NCBI GenBank assembly: GCA_902781895.1 | Contig: CACZLA010000004.1 | Span: forward strand, 24,644 to 88,643 | DNA length: 64,000 nucleotides | Direction: 5' to 3' | DNA from: an uncultured Lachnospiraceae bacterium | GTDB lineage: Bacteria; Bacillota; Clostridia; Lachnospirales; Lachnospiraceae | Shown: positions 45,581-55,200 of the stretch, piece by piece | Numbering within the stretch: the first letter of the stretch is position 1 | How the letters are laid out: each line of letters opens with the position of its first letter | The notes under the pieces: model-generated | Seen by the model: only the letters and a program-made list of their open reading frames with translations | Told to the model about the DNA's origin: nothing | Database searches by the model: none | Position numbers and translations under genes: made by a program

Positions 45581-47605
45581 ATGACAAAAAAACAGAAGAA
45601 CAACTTGATCCGGATTATTATAGCTTTAGTTCTTGTTGTGGCATTTTCGGTTGTATTCCATTTTACAGAGCTGCCATGGTTTGTGGAGCTGGCATGTTTT
45701 CTCATACCTTACTTTATTGTGGGATATGATGTTCTGCTGAAGGCGTGTAAAAATATCCGGAATGGTCAGGTATTTGATGAATGCTTTCTCATGTCCATAG
45801 CAACCATAGGCGCCATAGCGACGGGAGAGTACCTGGAAGGCGTAGCGGTTATGCTTTTCTATCAGATAGGGGAGCTTTTCCAGAGTATTGCAGTGGGAAA
45901 AAGCCGTCAGAATATTGCGGATCTTATGGATATCTGCCCTGAAGTTGCAAATGTACTCCATGAGGATGGTTCCATCACAGAGGAAGATCCCGACGACGTA
46001 GAGATAGGTTCTGTTATAATAGTAAATCCCGGCGAGAGAGTTCCTATAGACGGAATAATCATAGAGGGAGAAACAAGTCTGGATACAAGTGCACTTACAG
46101 GTGAGTCTGTTCCGAGAGCGGCTCATGTGGATGATGAGATAATCAGCGGATGCATATCCCTTACCGGAATGATTCGTATAAAGACCACAAAGGAGTTTGA
46201 AGATTCAACTGTATCCAAGATACTTGAGCTGGTTGAAAACTCCAGCATGAGAAAGGCCAAGGCTGAAAACTTTATTTCAAAATTTGCAAAGCATTATACC
46301 CCGATAGTGTGCTATGCGGCCCTTGCGCTTTTTGTACTGCCACCTGTTTTCAGAATCATTTTAGGCATGCCGCCTATGTGGCTGGACTGGCTTATGAGGG
46401 CTCTAACATTTCTCGTAATATCATGTCCATGTGCGGTGGTTATTTCCGTACCACTCAGCTTCTTCGGAGGTATAGGCTGTGCTTCATCAAAGGGAATTCT
46501 TGTAAAGGGTTCCAACTATCTGGAGGCACTGGCTGATACCGGAACAATAGTATTTGATAAGACCGGAACGCTTACTAAGGGCGTTTTCGAGGTTCAGGAT
46601 ATTTATACAAACGGAGATGTTTCAAGAGACTATCTGCTGCAAAGAGCAGCGAATGCCGAGAGCACGTCGAATCATCCCATAGCAGAGTCGGTTCTCAGAG
46701 CGTACAAAAAAGAATTTAAAAATGAAATCAATTACAGTCTGATTTATGATGCGGAGGAGATAGCCGGTCACGGCGTTTCTATCAAATATAGAGAGACACC
46801 GGACGGTGTAGTTGAATCAGTTGATAAAAGAAGCGTTTCGGGCGAGGAGACCCACTTCAAAATATATGCCGGAAATATGAGACTCATGAAGATGGTCGGA
46901 GTAGAAGTTCCGGAGCAACATGATGAAGGAACTGTAGTTTATGTTGCAGAGAGCTGTCTGGGAAATTCAGAGACAGACGAAAATGAGAATTTATCTGATA
47001 AGGAAATAAAATATCTCGGATGTATCGTTATCGCTGATGAATTAAAGGAAACAAGTGCGGCAGCTATGGAGAGACTTCGTAAGCAGGGTATAAAGACTAT
47101 AATGCTTACGGGAGATTCCGAGAAGGCAGCAAAGCTTATTGCTGAAAAGGTTGGTGTTTCGGAGTATAAGTCAGAGCTTCTGCCGGGAGATAAAGTAAAT
47201 GAGGTTGAACGACTGCTTGGTGAAGAAGAGTCAGATGACGCCTCAGGGAAAACTGAAATCAAGAGTCGGCTGGCATTTGTCGGTGACGGAATAAATGATG
47301 CTCCCGTACTTGCCAGAGCGGATATAGGAATTGCAATGGGTGCCATGGGCTCGGATGCTGCGATAGAAGCGGCTGACATAGTTCTCATGGATGATGATCC
47401 TGCCAAGATATCTCTGGCCATGAAGATTGCAAGAAAAACCCTTAAAATAGTAAGGCAGAATATTACATTTGCCATAGCAGTAAAGGTGCTCTGTCTGATA
47501 CTTGGTGCACTCGGAATAGCAAATATGTGGCTTGCCATTTTCGCGGATGTGGGTGTAATGGTGATCGCGGTGCTGAATGCTACCAGAGCACTTAGAATAA
47601 AATAA
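45581..47605 (+). CDS. P1B-type Zn/Cd/Pb-exporting ATPase
   Basis: 674 residues. Membrane metal motif CPCAVVISVP, phosphorylation site DKTGTLTKG, TGES loop (LTGESVPR), HP locus (NHPIAES) and hinge GDGINDAPVLARADIGIAMG are present. The CPC motif and the DCAAC chaperone favour divalent Zn/Cd export (ZntA/CadA type). The N-terminal HMA domain is missing and supplied by the separate upstream gene. The nucleotide-binding domain has a longer acidic insertion around residues 455-475. GAGG lies upstream of the ATG. Confidence 0.92.
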   Translation: MTKKQKNNLIRIIIALVLVVAFSVVFHFTELPWFVELACFLIPYFIVGYDVLLKACKNIRNGQVFDECFLMSIATIGAIATGEYLEGVAVMLFYQIGELFQSIAVGKSRQNIADLMDICPEVANVLHEDGSITEEDPDDVEIGSVIIVNPGERVPIDGIIIEGETSLDTSALTGESVPRAAHVDDEIISGCISLTGMIRIKTTKEFEDSTVSKILELVENSSMRKAKAENFISKFAKHYTPIVCYAALALFVLPPVFRIILGMPPMWLDWLMRALTFLVISCPCAVVISVPLSFFGGIGCASSKGILVKGSNYLEALADTGTIVFDKTGTLTKGVFEVQDIYTNGDVSRDYLLQRAANAESTSNHPIAESVLRAYKKEFKNEINYSLIYDAEEIAGHGVSIKYRETPDGVVESVDKRSVSGEETHFKIYAGNMRLMKMVGVEVPEQHDEGTVVYVAESCLGNSETDENENLSDKEIKYLGCIVIADELKETSAAAMERLRKQGIKTIMLTGDSEKAAKLIAEKVGVSEYKSELLPGDKVNEVERLLGEEESDDASGKTEIKSRLAFVGDGINDAPVLARADIGIAMGAMGSDAAIEAADIVLMDDDPAKISLAMKIARKTLKIVRQNITFAIAVKVLCLILGALGIANMWLAIFADVGVMVIAVLNATRALRIK

Positions 47606-47643
47606 ATGTTTTGAAGTACTGTGAACAGTAACATGTTTTGAAA

Positions 47644-47676
47644 GGAGCGGTGACTGAGATGCACCGCTCCTTGATG
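47644..47676 (+). terminator. terminator of the metal operon
   Basis: GGAGCGGTG pairs with CACCGCTCC around a 9 nt loop, followed by a T-rich TTGATGATTTTTATTT. The downstream end doubles as the -35 element of the purE promoter. Confidence 0.75.
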
Positions 47677-47713
47677 ATTTTTATTTATAGTGATATAATG
47701 ACATAAGTGTCAT
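47671..47713 (+). promoter_or_regulatory. purE promoter with -10/palindrome motif
   Basis: TTGATG (47671-47676), 17 bp spacer, TATAAT (47694-47699), with ATGACATAAGTGTCAT (47698-47713; 6 bp perfect arms) starting on the last two bases of the -10. Same geometry as at 7132-7151 and 29715-29734. Confidence 0.6.
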
Positions 47714-47721
47714 AGATCAAT

Positions 47722-47755
47722 ATGCTTTTCTGCTTGCAGAAAAAGCATTTTGACT
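47722..47755 (+). terminator. possible attenuator hairpin in the purE leader
   Basis: ATGCTTTTCTGC pairs with GCAGAAAAAGCAT (one bulge) and is followed by TTTTGACTTT. The T-run is interrupted, so termination strength is uncertain. Confidence 0.4.
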
Positions 47756-47870
47756 TTATGACACGCTGAAACATGAGGAAGTAGCTGTTTTTGAAAAAAA
47801 CAAGCGGATTCCGAATGTTTCAAGGATTGTGAGAGTTTCGTAAGAAACGAAGCAATCCGTATGTCATAAA
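47755..47870 (+). ncRNA. structured three-way-junction element before purE
   Basis: A 9 bp perfect closing stem (TTTATGACA 47755-47763 with TGTCATAAA 47862-47870) encloses two arms. Arm one: TGAAACAT (47767-47774) with ATGTTTCA (47815-47822), containing an inner hairpin TGTTTTT/AAAAACA. Arm two: GGATTG (47824-47829) with CAATCC (47853-47858), containing TTCGT/ACGAA. It could be a cis-regulatory RNA for purE or a miniature element with terminal inverted repeats. It does not match the purine riboswitch consensus as I know it. Together with the promoter, hairpins and operator it fills the 300 bp gap before purE. Confidence 0.5.
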
Positions 47871-47908
47871 ATGTACATTATTATAGATGTTAAAGAAAGG
47901 GAATGTAT

Positions 47909-48412
47909 ATGAAAGCAGCAGTTATTATGGGGTCAACCAGTGATCTTCCGAAGGTTGAACCGGCAATAAATCTTTTAAAAGATTCCGGGGTTAGTGTAAA
48001 AGTAAGATGTCTTTCAGCTCACAGAGCTTCAAGACAGTTGACAAAGTTTATCGAAGAATTAAATGGTGACGGAACAGAGGTTATCATTGCAGCAGCAGGA
48101 ATGGCAGCTGCCCTTCCGGGAGTTGTTGCAGCACAGACTGTACTTCCTGTTATTGGAGTTCCTCTTTCAGGATCAGTTCTTGACGGACAGGATGCACTTT
48201 ATTCAATAGTACAGATGCCACCCGGAATTCCGGTTGCAACAGTTGCTATTAACGGTGCAAAGAATGCAGCATGGCTTGCACTTGAAATCATGGCTGTAAG
48301 ACATGATGAGCTTCGTGCAGCACTTCTCTTTGAGAGAAAGAAGATGGCGGATGTTGCGGTAGCAGCGAATGAAGAGGTTATCTCAAAATACGAAGCAGAG
48401 GATGATGAGTAG
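47909..48412 (+). CDS. purE: N5-carboxyaminoimidazole ribonucleotide mutase
   Basis: Class I PurE of de novo purine synthesis. IMGSTSDLP at the N-terminus, catalytic His in LSAHRAS and the GMAAALPGVVA and GSVLDGQDALYSIVQMP motifs are intact; 167 residues from the ATG at 47909. The ATG at 47903 is too close to the AAAGGG site. Convergent with purC, sharing a terminator. Confidence 0.96.
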   Translation: MKAAVIMGSTSDLPKVEPAINLLKDSGVSVKVRCLSAHRASRQLTKFIEELNGDGTEVIIAAAGMAAALPGVVAAQTVLPVIGVPLSGSVLDGQDALYSIVQMPPGIPVATVAINGAKNAAWLALEIMAVRHDELRAALLFERKKMADVAVAANEEVISKYEAEDDE

Positions 48413-48439
48413 GGATTCATCTGTAAACAGATGCTTTTA

Positions 48440-48498
48440 TACAAGAAAAAAGGATGTGGTTTTGATTTACGAGCAATCACCACATCCTTTTTCTTGTA
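48440..48498. terminator. bidirectional terminator between purE and purC
   Basis: A 20 bp near-perfect stem (ACAAGAAAAAAGGATGTGGT with its complement ending TTTTTCTTGT) around an 18 nt loop, A-rich on one side and T-rich on the other. Confidence 0.88.
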
Positions 48499-48507
48499 TA
48501 GTTCTGT

Positions 48508-49380
48508 TTATAATCTTTCTCCTGTCAACATCTCATATGCAGAGAGGTACTTATCTATTGTCTTATCTACGATATCCTGTGGAAGCTCCCAGTCTTCAGG
48601 CTTTGCTGTGTTGGCATCAGACTTGAGCCAGTCACGTGCGAACTGCTTATCGAAGGATGGCTGACCGTGTCCCGGTTCATATCCGTCTGCAGGCCAGAAA
48701 CGTGATGAATCAGGTGTGAGCATTTCGTCACCGACAACGATGTTTCCGTCTTCGTCGAGTCCGAACTCGAACTTGGTATCTGCAATTATGATTCCCTTTG
48801 TAAGAGCGTAGTCAGCACATTTGTTGTAAAGTGCGAGAGTGTAGTCGCGAAGCTTTTCTGCATATTCCTGTCCTTTGCCCGGGAAGTCCTTCTCGAGAAT
48901 CTCTATTGTCTTTTCAAAGGAGATGTTTTCGTCGTGATCTCCGATCTCAGCCTTGGTGGAAGGAGTATAGATTGGTTCAGGAAGTTTAGAAGATTCGACT
49001 AAGCCTTCCGGAAGGATGATACCACAGACTTTACCAGTCTTCTGATAACTTGCCCAGCCAGAACCGGTGATGTAACCTCTGACGATACATTCGATTGGAA
49101 TCATGGTCAACTTCTTACACATGATGGTTCTGCCTTCAAATTCCTTGGTCTGGAAGAATGCTGGCATATCTTTGACATCGGTGGATAAAAGATGATTCTC
49201 ACAGATATCTTTCGTGTAGTCGAACCAGAACTTACTCATCTGCGTCAAGACTTTACCTTTGTTGGTAACAATGTTGTGGAGAATGACATCGAAACAACTG
49301 ATACGATCGGTGGCAACCATGATGAGGCTATCGCCGTTGTCGTAGATCTCTCTGACCTTACCTTCTTTAATTGGTTTCAT
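48508..49380 (-). CDS. purC: SAICAR synthetase with mosaic codon usage
   Basis: Phosphoribosylaminoimidazole-succinocarboxamide synthase. Motifs include KEGKVREIY, TDRISCFDV, the SAICAR signature near IECIVRGYITGSGW, and DTKFEFGLDEDGNI. The start is ATG at 49380 with AAAGGA upstream; the frame also opens from a TTG at 49410. The protein is intact (290 residues), but codon use changes abruptly at about 48,940-48,960. In the N-terminal half Gly is 10 of 10 GGT/GGC and Thr is never ACA. In the C-terminal half Gly is 8 of 11 GGA and Thr is 6 of 8 ACA. The gene therefore joins two sources. Confidence 0.95.
   Translation of the reverse strand: MKPIKEGKVREIYDNGDSLIMVATDRISCFDVILHNIVTNKGKVLTQMSKFWFDYTKDICENHLLSTDVKDMPAFFQTKEFEGRTIMCKKLTMIPIECIVRGYITGSGWASYQKTGKVCGIILPEGLVESSKLPEPIYTPSTKAEIGDHDENISFEKTIEILEKDFPGKGQEYAEKLRDYTLALYNKCADYALTKGIIIADTKFEFGLDEDGNIVVGDEMLTPDSSRFWPADGYEPGHGQPSFDKQFARDWLKSDANTAKPEDWELPQDIVDKTIDKYLSAYEMLTGERL
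48940..48960. other. compositional junction inside purC
   Basis: The last right-type codons (TCC ACC, 48955-48960) and the first left-type codon (GGA, 48940-48942) bracket the change. Everything left of this resembles the Lachnospiraceae-type block, everything right the GGT/ACC-rich block. The intervening coding sequence is a conserved purC stretch. Natural recombination or a chimeric contig are both possible. Confidence 0.75.
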
Positions 49381-49550
49381 TGCTTTGTTTCCTTTATTCT
49401 TGTTTGACAACAGATTATATTTTAATCATCGGATAGTTAATAGCCAATAGAAAAATAAAATTGCTTTTAAGAAACCGGTATCTATGGGAAAAACAAAGAA
49501 AAGTTAGATTTAAGTATATTTTGGATAATTAAACATTTATAATAATTACA

Positions 49551-49603
49551 TTAAGTATTGAAAAGGAACGTTTTTTAAAGTTTAACGTTAAGTATCGAAA
49601 GGA
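49551..49603 (+). repeat. two near-identical direct repeats before the 49610 gene
   Basis: TTAAGTATTGAAAAGGA (49551-49567) and TTAAGTATCGAAAGGA (49588-49603) are separated by an AACGTT-flanked AT-rich segment (49568-49587). The second copy supplies the AAAGGAG ribosome site. The rest of the 230 bp upstream gap is AT-rich with no other feature seen. Confidence 0.65.
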
Positions 49604-49609
49604 GTTCAT

Positions 49610-52159
49610 ATGCCTACAGAGAACGACAATTTAAGCTGTGGTGATGGTAATTTAGAATTCTCTGCTAAGAAAAAAAGACACTTCAGTATCAAGGATTATC
49701 TAAGAGCGGGGGTTAGACTTTTGAAGTCTAGTCCATGGCTTTTTGCTTTGACGATTGTCTTATCTTCTTTATCCTTATCTTTTATAGGCTCTTCGTTAGC
49801 GATGACGTCGGTTCGTGAGATAGATGCCTTAACGCAAGCTATCCAGGATAGAGGATCTGGTGGGGTGACTTTTTACTTCAGCTCTTATTCGGATGACGGA
49901 TGGAATGAGAATGATTTTTCTAAGAAGGTAAAAGATGAAGTCTTAAATTATGGTGCTCATCTTTATACACCAGAAAGATTTGATTTGAATTTTGATACTT
50001 CTTGTTCTCTTTATGGACATCATCCAGATATCAATTATGATGGTAATGGATATTATGTGAGTCCTTCTGAGGAAGCTTTAAGCATCAATCAGAAATTCTT
50101 GGATGATAACCATCTAGAAATGGCTTATGGTGTCTTACCACAAGAGAAAACAGAAATTGCGTTATCCTTGCATGCGTTTTATAGCCTACAGGATTTTGGC
50201 TTTGTTGATGCGGTCGATAAGAGTTATAACTTAAAACCGCAGGATGATATCAAACCAGAAGATGTGCTCAATCACTATATCTCTGGGGTGGATTATATCT
50301 CTGGTGATCTTGTCTATTACAAGCTGGTCGGTTTAATCGATACGCAGTTTGATGAAGATACTTATGGTAAATATCGTAAGATATCCTATTCTAATGACTT
50401 CTCTGATCAAGAAGAATATCGAAAAATGGGTCGATTATTAAGTAATTCCCTCCACGAGATGGTCTTTATTTATGATAGTGGTGAAGCTCCTGAAGAAATG
50501 TATCATTCCTTCTTTTGCAGTGATGAAAGTAAAAGTAGTGAAGCCTATCGCTATTCTGTCGGTTATTATCCATCTCATGAACATACTTTATTCTTTGATG
50601 ATAGCAAGACTTCCTTACAAGGTGATGAGATTCTTGTTTCTTCGGAAAGATATTTCCATTTCTTGACCTATGGAATTCATTCTGAAATGCAGACATATCA
50701 ACCAGAAGACGCTTATTTTGATTTGGCTAAGACAAGACCGATTTCTTTTGAGTTCTATAACCGTGAAAACCTCTATAGGAGTTTTATTCCTGAGACTGCT
50801 ACTTATCAGTTGGCGGCTGAGAAATATCTTGATTTTAAAGATTCTTCGCTCTTTAAGATTTTCTATGAAAATCAGCAAACAAAGAAATATGGTGGCTATT
50901 ATGATAATTCCTATTATAAAGATGCTACTAATAAAACCAAGTTCGTCTATCCTTGGGAAAATGACACTTCTTATGTGTTGACTTCTAAGGATAAAGAAGT
51001 TATCTATCACTGCTTTAGAACCTATTTATATAATATTTGGAATTTGAAAGTTACTGATGCTTCTTATTATTCTGATTTGACGGCTCTTATTGCTAGTCTT
51101 ACTACCGATTATGACAACCACCATCCATATACTCCTGATGAATTAGATAATTATTATCAGGAAATGGAAAGAACTACGCGTGAAGAATATCTTTTAAATC
51201 ATGCGGAAAGCATCTATGCCCAGTATAAAGATCATCCGATTTATCAAGGCTTATACAAGAATCAGAAAAAGGCTGATACTGCTAAAAAGGATACCTTAGA
51301 TTATTTGATTGATCTAAAAGTGATCCCTGAAATCAGAGACGATTATCTAAAATATTTGATTGCTGCTTATAAAGATTGCTTAAAGGGCAAAACAGCCTTA
51401 GTGGAAATGGAGAGGAGTTTTGATCTTTATAATGAAGATAAAACTTTCAAGATTGTCGGTATTGATTTTGATTTGATAAATCGTTTCAAAAGAGCCTTAT
51501 CCTTGTCCACATCCGCTTTTGATGAATATACGAAATATTGGAATATCAAGAGTCCTTATTTAGATAATGAATTCCTCATGCTGATTCCCCAAGAGGAAGA
51601 GAGTATTCGTAATGTCGTCAATTTTGTCGAAAAATTTAATGAAACATATGACTATGATAGTTACTTAGTAAAAAATGGTGTTCCTCATGCAAGTATCTGG
51701 TGGAGAACGGAATCTTTATCTGATATTCATTATGAAGTTTATGACCTTCAAAGCACCTCTCTTTCTTATTTGATTGGCGGTATTCTTCTAGCAGTAACCG
51801 CTTTGGCTATTTTTATCCTCTATCTTATGAAGATAAAGAAGAAACAATGGAATTTCCGCTTGGTAGAAAATCAGGTAGAGGATGAAAAAGGCGTTGTTAA
51901 GATTGTCTCTGTTCAGTGTCTTTTTGTCGCTTTGATCAGTTACGTGATTTCTGTTTTGGTGATGAATTTGATTGTTTTGATCATCAATCTTGGTATCAAA
52001 GCCAGTTCATCCGTAGATATTTTCTTGATTTATACTCCAATCGGATCTTATTTCCTGATGCTTGGCGTTTCTTTATTGATGGCTGTTTTGGCTTTTATCT
52101 TCGTCTGGATATTCTATCTCAGAGAGAAGAAGTTAGATCAAGCAAGAACCCAAGAATAG
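49610..52159 (+). CDS. FtsX/MacB-like membrane protein with giant ectodomain, no ATPase
   Basis: 849 residues: cytoplasmic N-terminus, one transmembrane helix (about 43-63), an ectodomain of about 640 residues rich in Y, D, S and E, then three C-terminal helices (about 715-737, 770-795, 805-832). This is the four-helix layout of type VII (FtsX/MacB) permeases. Its ectodomain is paralogous to that of the next gene: compare LPQEKTEIALSLHAFYSLQDFGF and YYKLVGLIDTQFDEDTYGKYRK here with LPKESEEIALTTHVLQTYEDFGF and YYKITGFVDTQFPEETYKQYRK there. No nucleotide-binding domain is present. It probably pairs with the ATPase-containing partner. Substrate unknown. Ends in TAG. Confidence 0.75.
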   Translation: MPTENDNLSCGDGNLEFSAKKKRHFSIKDYLRAGVRLLKSSPWLFALTIVLSSLSLSFIGSSLAMTSVREIDALTQAIQDRGSGGVTFYFSSYSDDGWNENDFSKKVKDEVLNYGAHLYTPERFDLNFDTSCSLYGHHPDINYDGNGYYVSPSEEALSINQKFLDDNHLEMAYGVLPQEKTEIALSLHAFYSLQDFGFVDAVDKSYNLKPQDDIKPEDVLNHYISGVDYISGDLVYYKLVGLIDTQFDEDTYGKYRKISYSNDFSDQEEYRKMGRLLSNSLHEMVFIYDSGEAPEEMYHSFFCSDESKSSEAYRYSVGYYPSHEHTLFFDDSKTSLQGDEILVSSERYFHFLTYGIHSEMQTYQPEDAYFDLAKTRPISFEFYNRENLYRSFIPETATYQLAAEKYLDFKDSSLFKIFYENQQTKKYGGYYDNSYYKDATNKTKFVYPWENDTSYVLTSKDKEVIYHCFRTYLYNIWNLKVTDASYYSDLTALIASLTTDYDNHHPYTPDELDNYYQEMERTTREEYLLNHAESIYAQYKDHPIYQGLYKNQKKADTAKKDTLDYLIDLKVIPEIRDDYLKYLIAAYKDCLKGKTALVEMERSFDLYNEDKTFKIVGIDFDLINRFKRALSLSTSAFDEYTKYWNIKSPYLDNEFLMLIPQEEESIRNVVNFVEKFNETYDYDSYLVKNGVPHASIWWRTESLSDIHYEVYDLQSTSLSYLIGGILLAVTALAIFILYLMKIKKKQWNFRLVENQVEDEKGVVKIVSVQCLFVALISYVISVLVMNLIVLIINLGIKASSSVDIFLIYTPIGSYFLMLGVSLLMAVLAFIFVWIFYLREKKLDQARTQE

Positions 52160-52299
52160 CTAAGTGTTAGTAAAAATATCAGTATAAGTTACAATTGTTA
52201 CATGGTACAGAATTGATATCTTTGTGACCGATAATTCTATAGACCAGGATATCAGTTTGATATATTAAAAATACATAAAGTAAGGAGTGAACATTTCTT

Positions 52300-55200
52300 A
52301 TGTTAGAAGTAAAACACCTGAAGCGTGTCTACAAGGTTAAAAATGGCCAACCCGTATACGCGCTAGATGACGTATCCGTGAAGTTTCCAGAGACTGGTTT
52401 GGTCTTTATTTTAGGTAAATCCGGTTCTGGTAAATCCACCCTTTTAAATGTCATGGGCGGGTTGGATAAAGTCGATGATGGTGAAATCATCATCAACGGC
52501 AAGTCCAGCAAAGAGTTCTCTGGCAGTGAGATGGATTCCTATCGTAATACCTATTTAGGTTTTATCTTCCAGGAATACAACATCTTAAATGACTTTACAG
52601 TCAAAGAGAACATCGGTTTGGCTTTGCAGTTACAGCATAAGAAAGCCACCGATGAAGAAATCGATAAGATCTTAGCGGAAGTTGATTTGACCGGCTATGG
52701 CAAACGTAAACCTAATGAACTTTCCGGTGGTCAGAAACAAAGAGTCGCTATCGCCAGAGCCTTGGTCAAAGAGCCAAAGATCATCTTTGGTGATGAACCA
52801 ACTGGTGCTCTTGATAGCAATACGGGTAGACAGGTCTTTGAGACTTTAAAGAAGTTATCCAAGGATAAACTGGTTGTCATCGTCTCTCATGATAGAGACT
52901 TTGCGGAGCATTTTGGTGACCGAGTCATCGAACTCAAGGATGGTAAAGTCATCTCTGATATCTCCAAGATGAGCGTGGAAGCCAAACAGGAAAAACCGGG
53001 CGTCTCCATTCTTGGTAATAATGTCATCCGCATTGAAAAAGGTCATGCTTTAACTGTCGAAGATTTGGAAATCATCAATAAAACTTTGGCCAACCAACAA
53101 ACAGATACTTTCATCACTGCTGATGAACATGTTAATGATGCTATTTGCGAAGCCGCTAGAATTGATAAGAGCGGTAATCGTCAAGAATTCTTTGCTACCA
53201 AAAATGAAGACATCAAGTTGAACCAGGAGGATTTCAAACTCATCAAGTCTAATTTCTCCCTCCACAACGCGTTCAGGATGGGTAGCCGTTCTTTGAAAGT
53301 AAAACCATTCCGTTTGGTGATGACCATCCTTCTTTCTGCGATGTCCTTTACTCTCTTTGGTACCGCCTTTACCCTAGGTTTATTTAATTCTCCACAAGCG
53401 ATGACAGATACTGCTATTTCCCAAAAAATCAAATTCAGTCGCTTTGGCGCAAACTATAGATATACCTCATATAACACAACAAATTATCTTCCTGACGATG
53501 AAAAGGCAAAATTGGAAGACTTTGGTGCAAAAGTATTCAGCGTCGAAAATAATTACGCTGTTTTGAGTAATAATATTCCTGATGACGATTCCATCAACTA
53601 TGTAGACTTTCGAAACAATAATTATTATGCTAATTCTTTAAATTATGTTTTGGAAGTTACTGACACTTTCCTCTCGGATATCGGTTTTAGTGTTACTGCC
53701 GGCCAATTACCAAAGGAAAGTGAGGAGATTGCATTAACGACACACGTTTTGCAAACCTATGAAGATTTCGGCTTTAAAGATGCTATTGATTCAAATTACA
53801 TTGTGAAAACTGCTGACCATGTCACAGCTGAAAAGATCATTGGGCACTATATTGCAAGCAAAGATCCAGCTTCTGATGAAATGAAATATTATAAGATTAC
53901 GGGCTTTGTTGATACTCAATTCCCAGAAGAAACCTATAAACAATACCGTAAAGCTGAGACCGCACCAACCTGGAGTGATGAAGGTTATTCCAACTTGTAT
54001 TCCCTTGCTTATTCTTCTCTTCACTGTTGTGCATTTGTTGCTCCTGTTGAAGAAAATGTAGAGGAAGATAAGGTTTCAAAAACTGTTCTTTTCAGCCAAC
54101 TAGAGAACGATCACGTAGAATTCTCCTATGGTAACTATAAGTCTCATAATGCAAAATACTTCTTCCAGGATGGTAAAACTGTTTTGGCCAATGATGAGGC
54201 GTTAATCAATCCGCAGGGTTATTTCCGTTTGTTGAACGCTAAATATAGTGAACAGCGTCCAGATTATCAGAGAAACTATACTCCTAGTAATGTCTACAGT
54301 GATTATGATCAAACTATGACCATGAGTCGTGATTTCTATTCCAGAGAAGAAATCACTAATAACTTCCTTCCTGAAGTTGCCATCAATCGTGTAGCAAGGG
54401 AGAAATATCTGGATTTCAAGGATAATGAAATCTTTGAGGTTTACTATTCCAATACGAATGCAGAGTTGTATGGTTATTGTGACGACTCCACCTATCGTGA
54501 TCCAAATGATTCTAGCGTTGTCAATCTCCCCTGGAAAAGCGATCCATCTTATACTTTGTCAAATGATGATCACCATATCATCTATAACATCTTTAAATCT
54601 TATTTGTTTGCTATTTGGGGCAATAGGGTGTTAACCGCTCCATTCTATAGTTCTATCACTGAATATATTCAATTCTACGAACAGGAATTTGATACCCTCT
54701 TCCCAATGAGAAATTATGAGAAAGAAGAATTCTATAACTCAAAGGCAGACAACATCTTTGTTGAGTATTGCATTGCTCATGCAGAAGAAGTATATGAAGC
54801 CTACAAAAATCATCCAAACTATATAGCTCTTGCGAATATGTTCAATGGTGGCAGCACGATTGATAAAAAATCTATTCTTCGCATGATCATTGAACGACAA
54901 CTGTCAAGCTTCTCAGATGTTCTAACAAAATACAATAATTATTTTGCGACAGCAATATCCGACACAATTAAAAAACTCAATCCATCAGAAGAATCTCTCT
55001 CTCTGAGATATTATAATGGCGATGGTGAAGAGGGTTGCCAAATCACTGTTGTTGGCTTTGATTTCGAACTTCCAACAACCAACTATCCAATTCCTCTCCA
55101 TATGAATTTAGAAACAACGGAGAGACTTATGAATGATAGTAAAGAATCATTTACTTCTGAATCTGAGAATTATATGGTTCTTCTTCCTAAAGAACGTGCG

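Noticed and set aside
47755-47870. Purine (guanine/adenine) riboswitch upstream of purE
   Set aside because: It is a three-way junction, but the conserved junction and loop-loop sequences of the purine class were not found.
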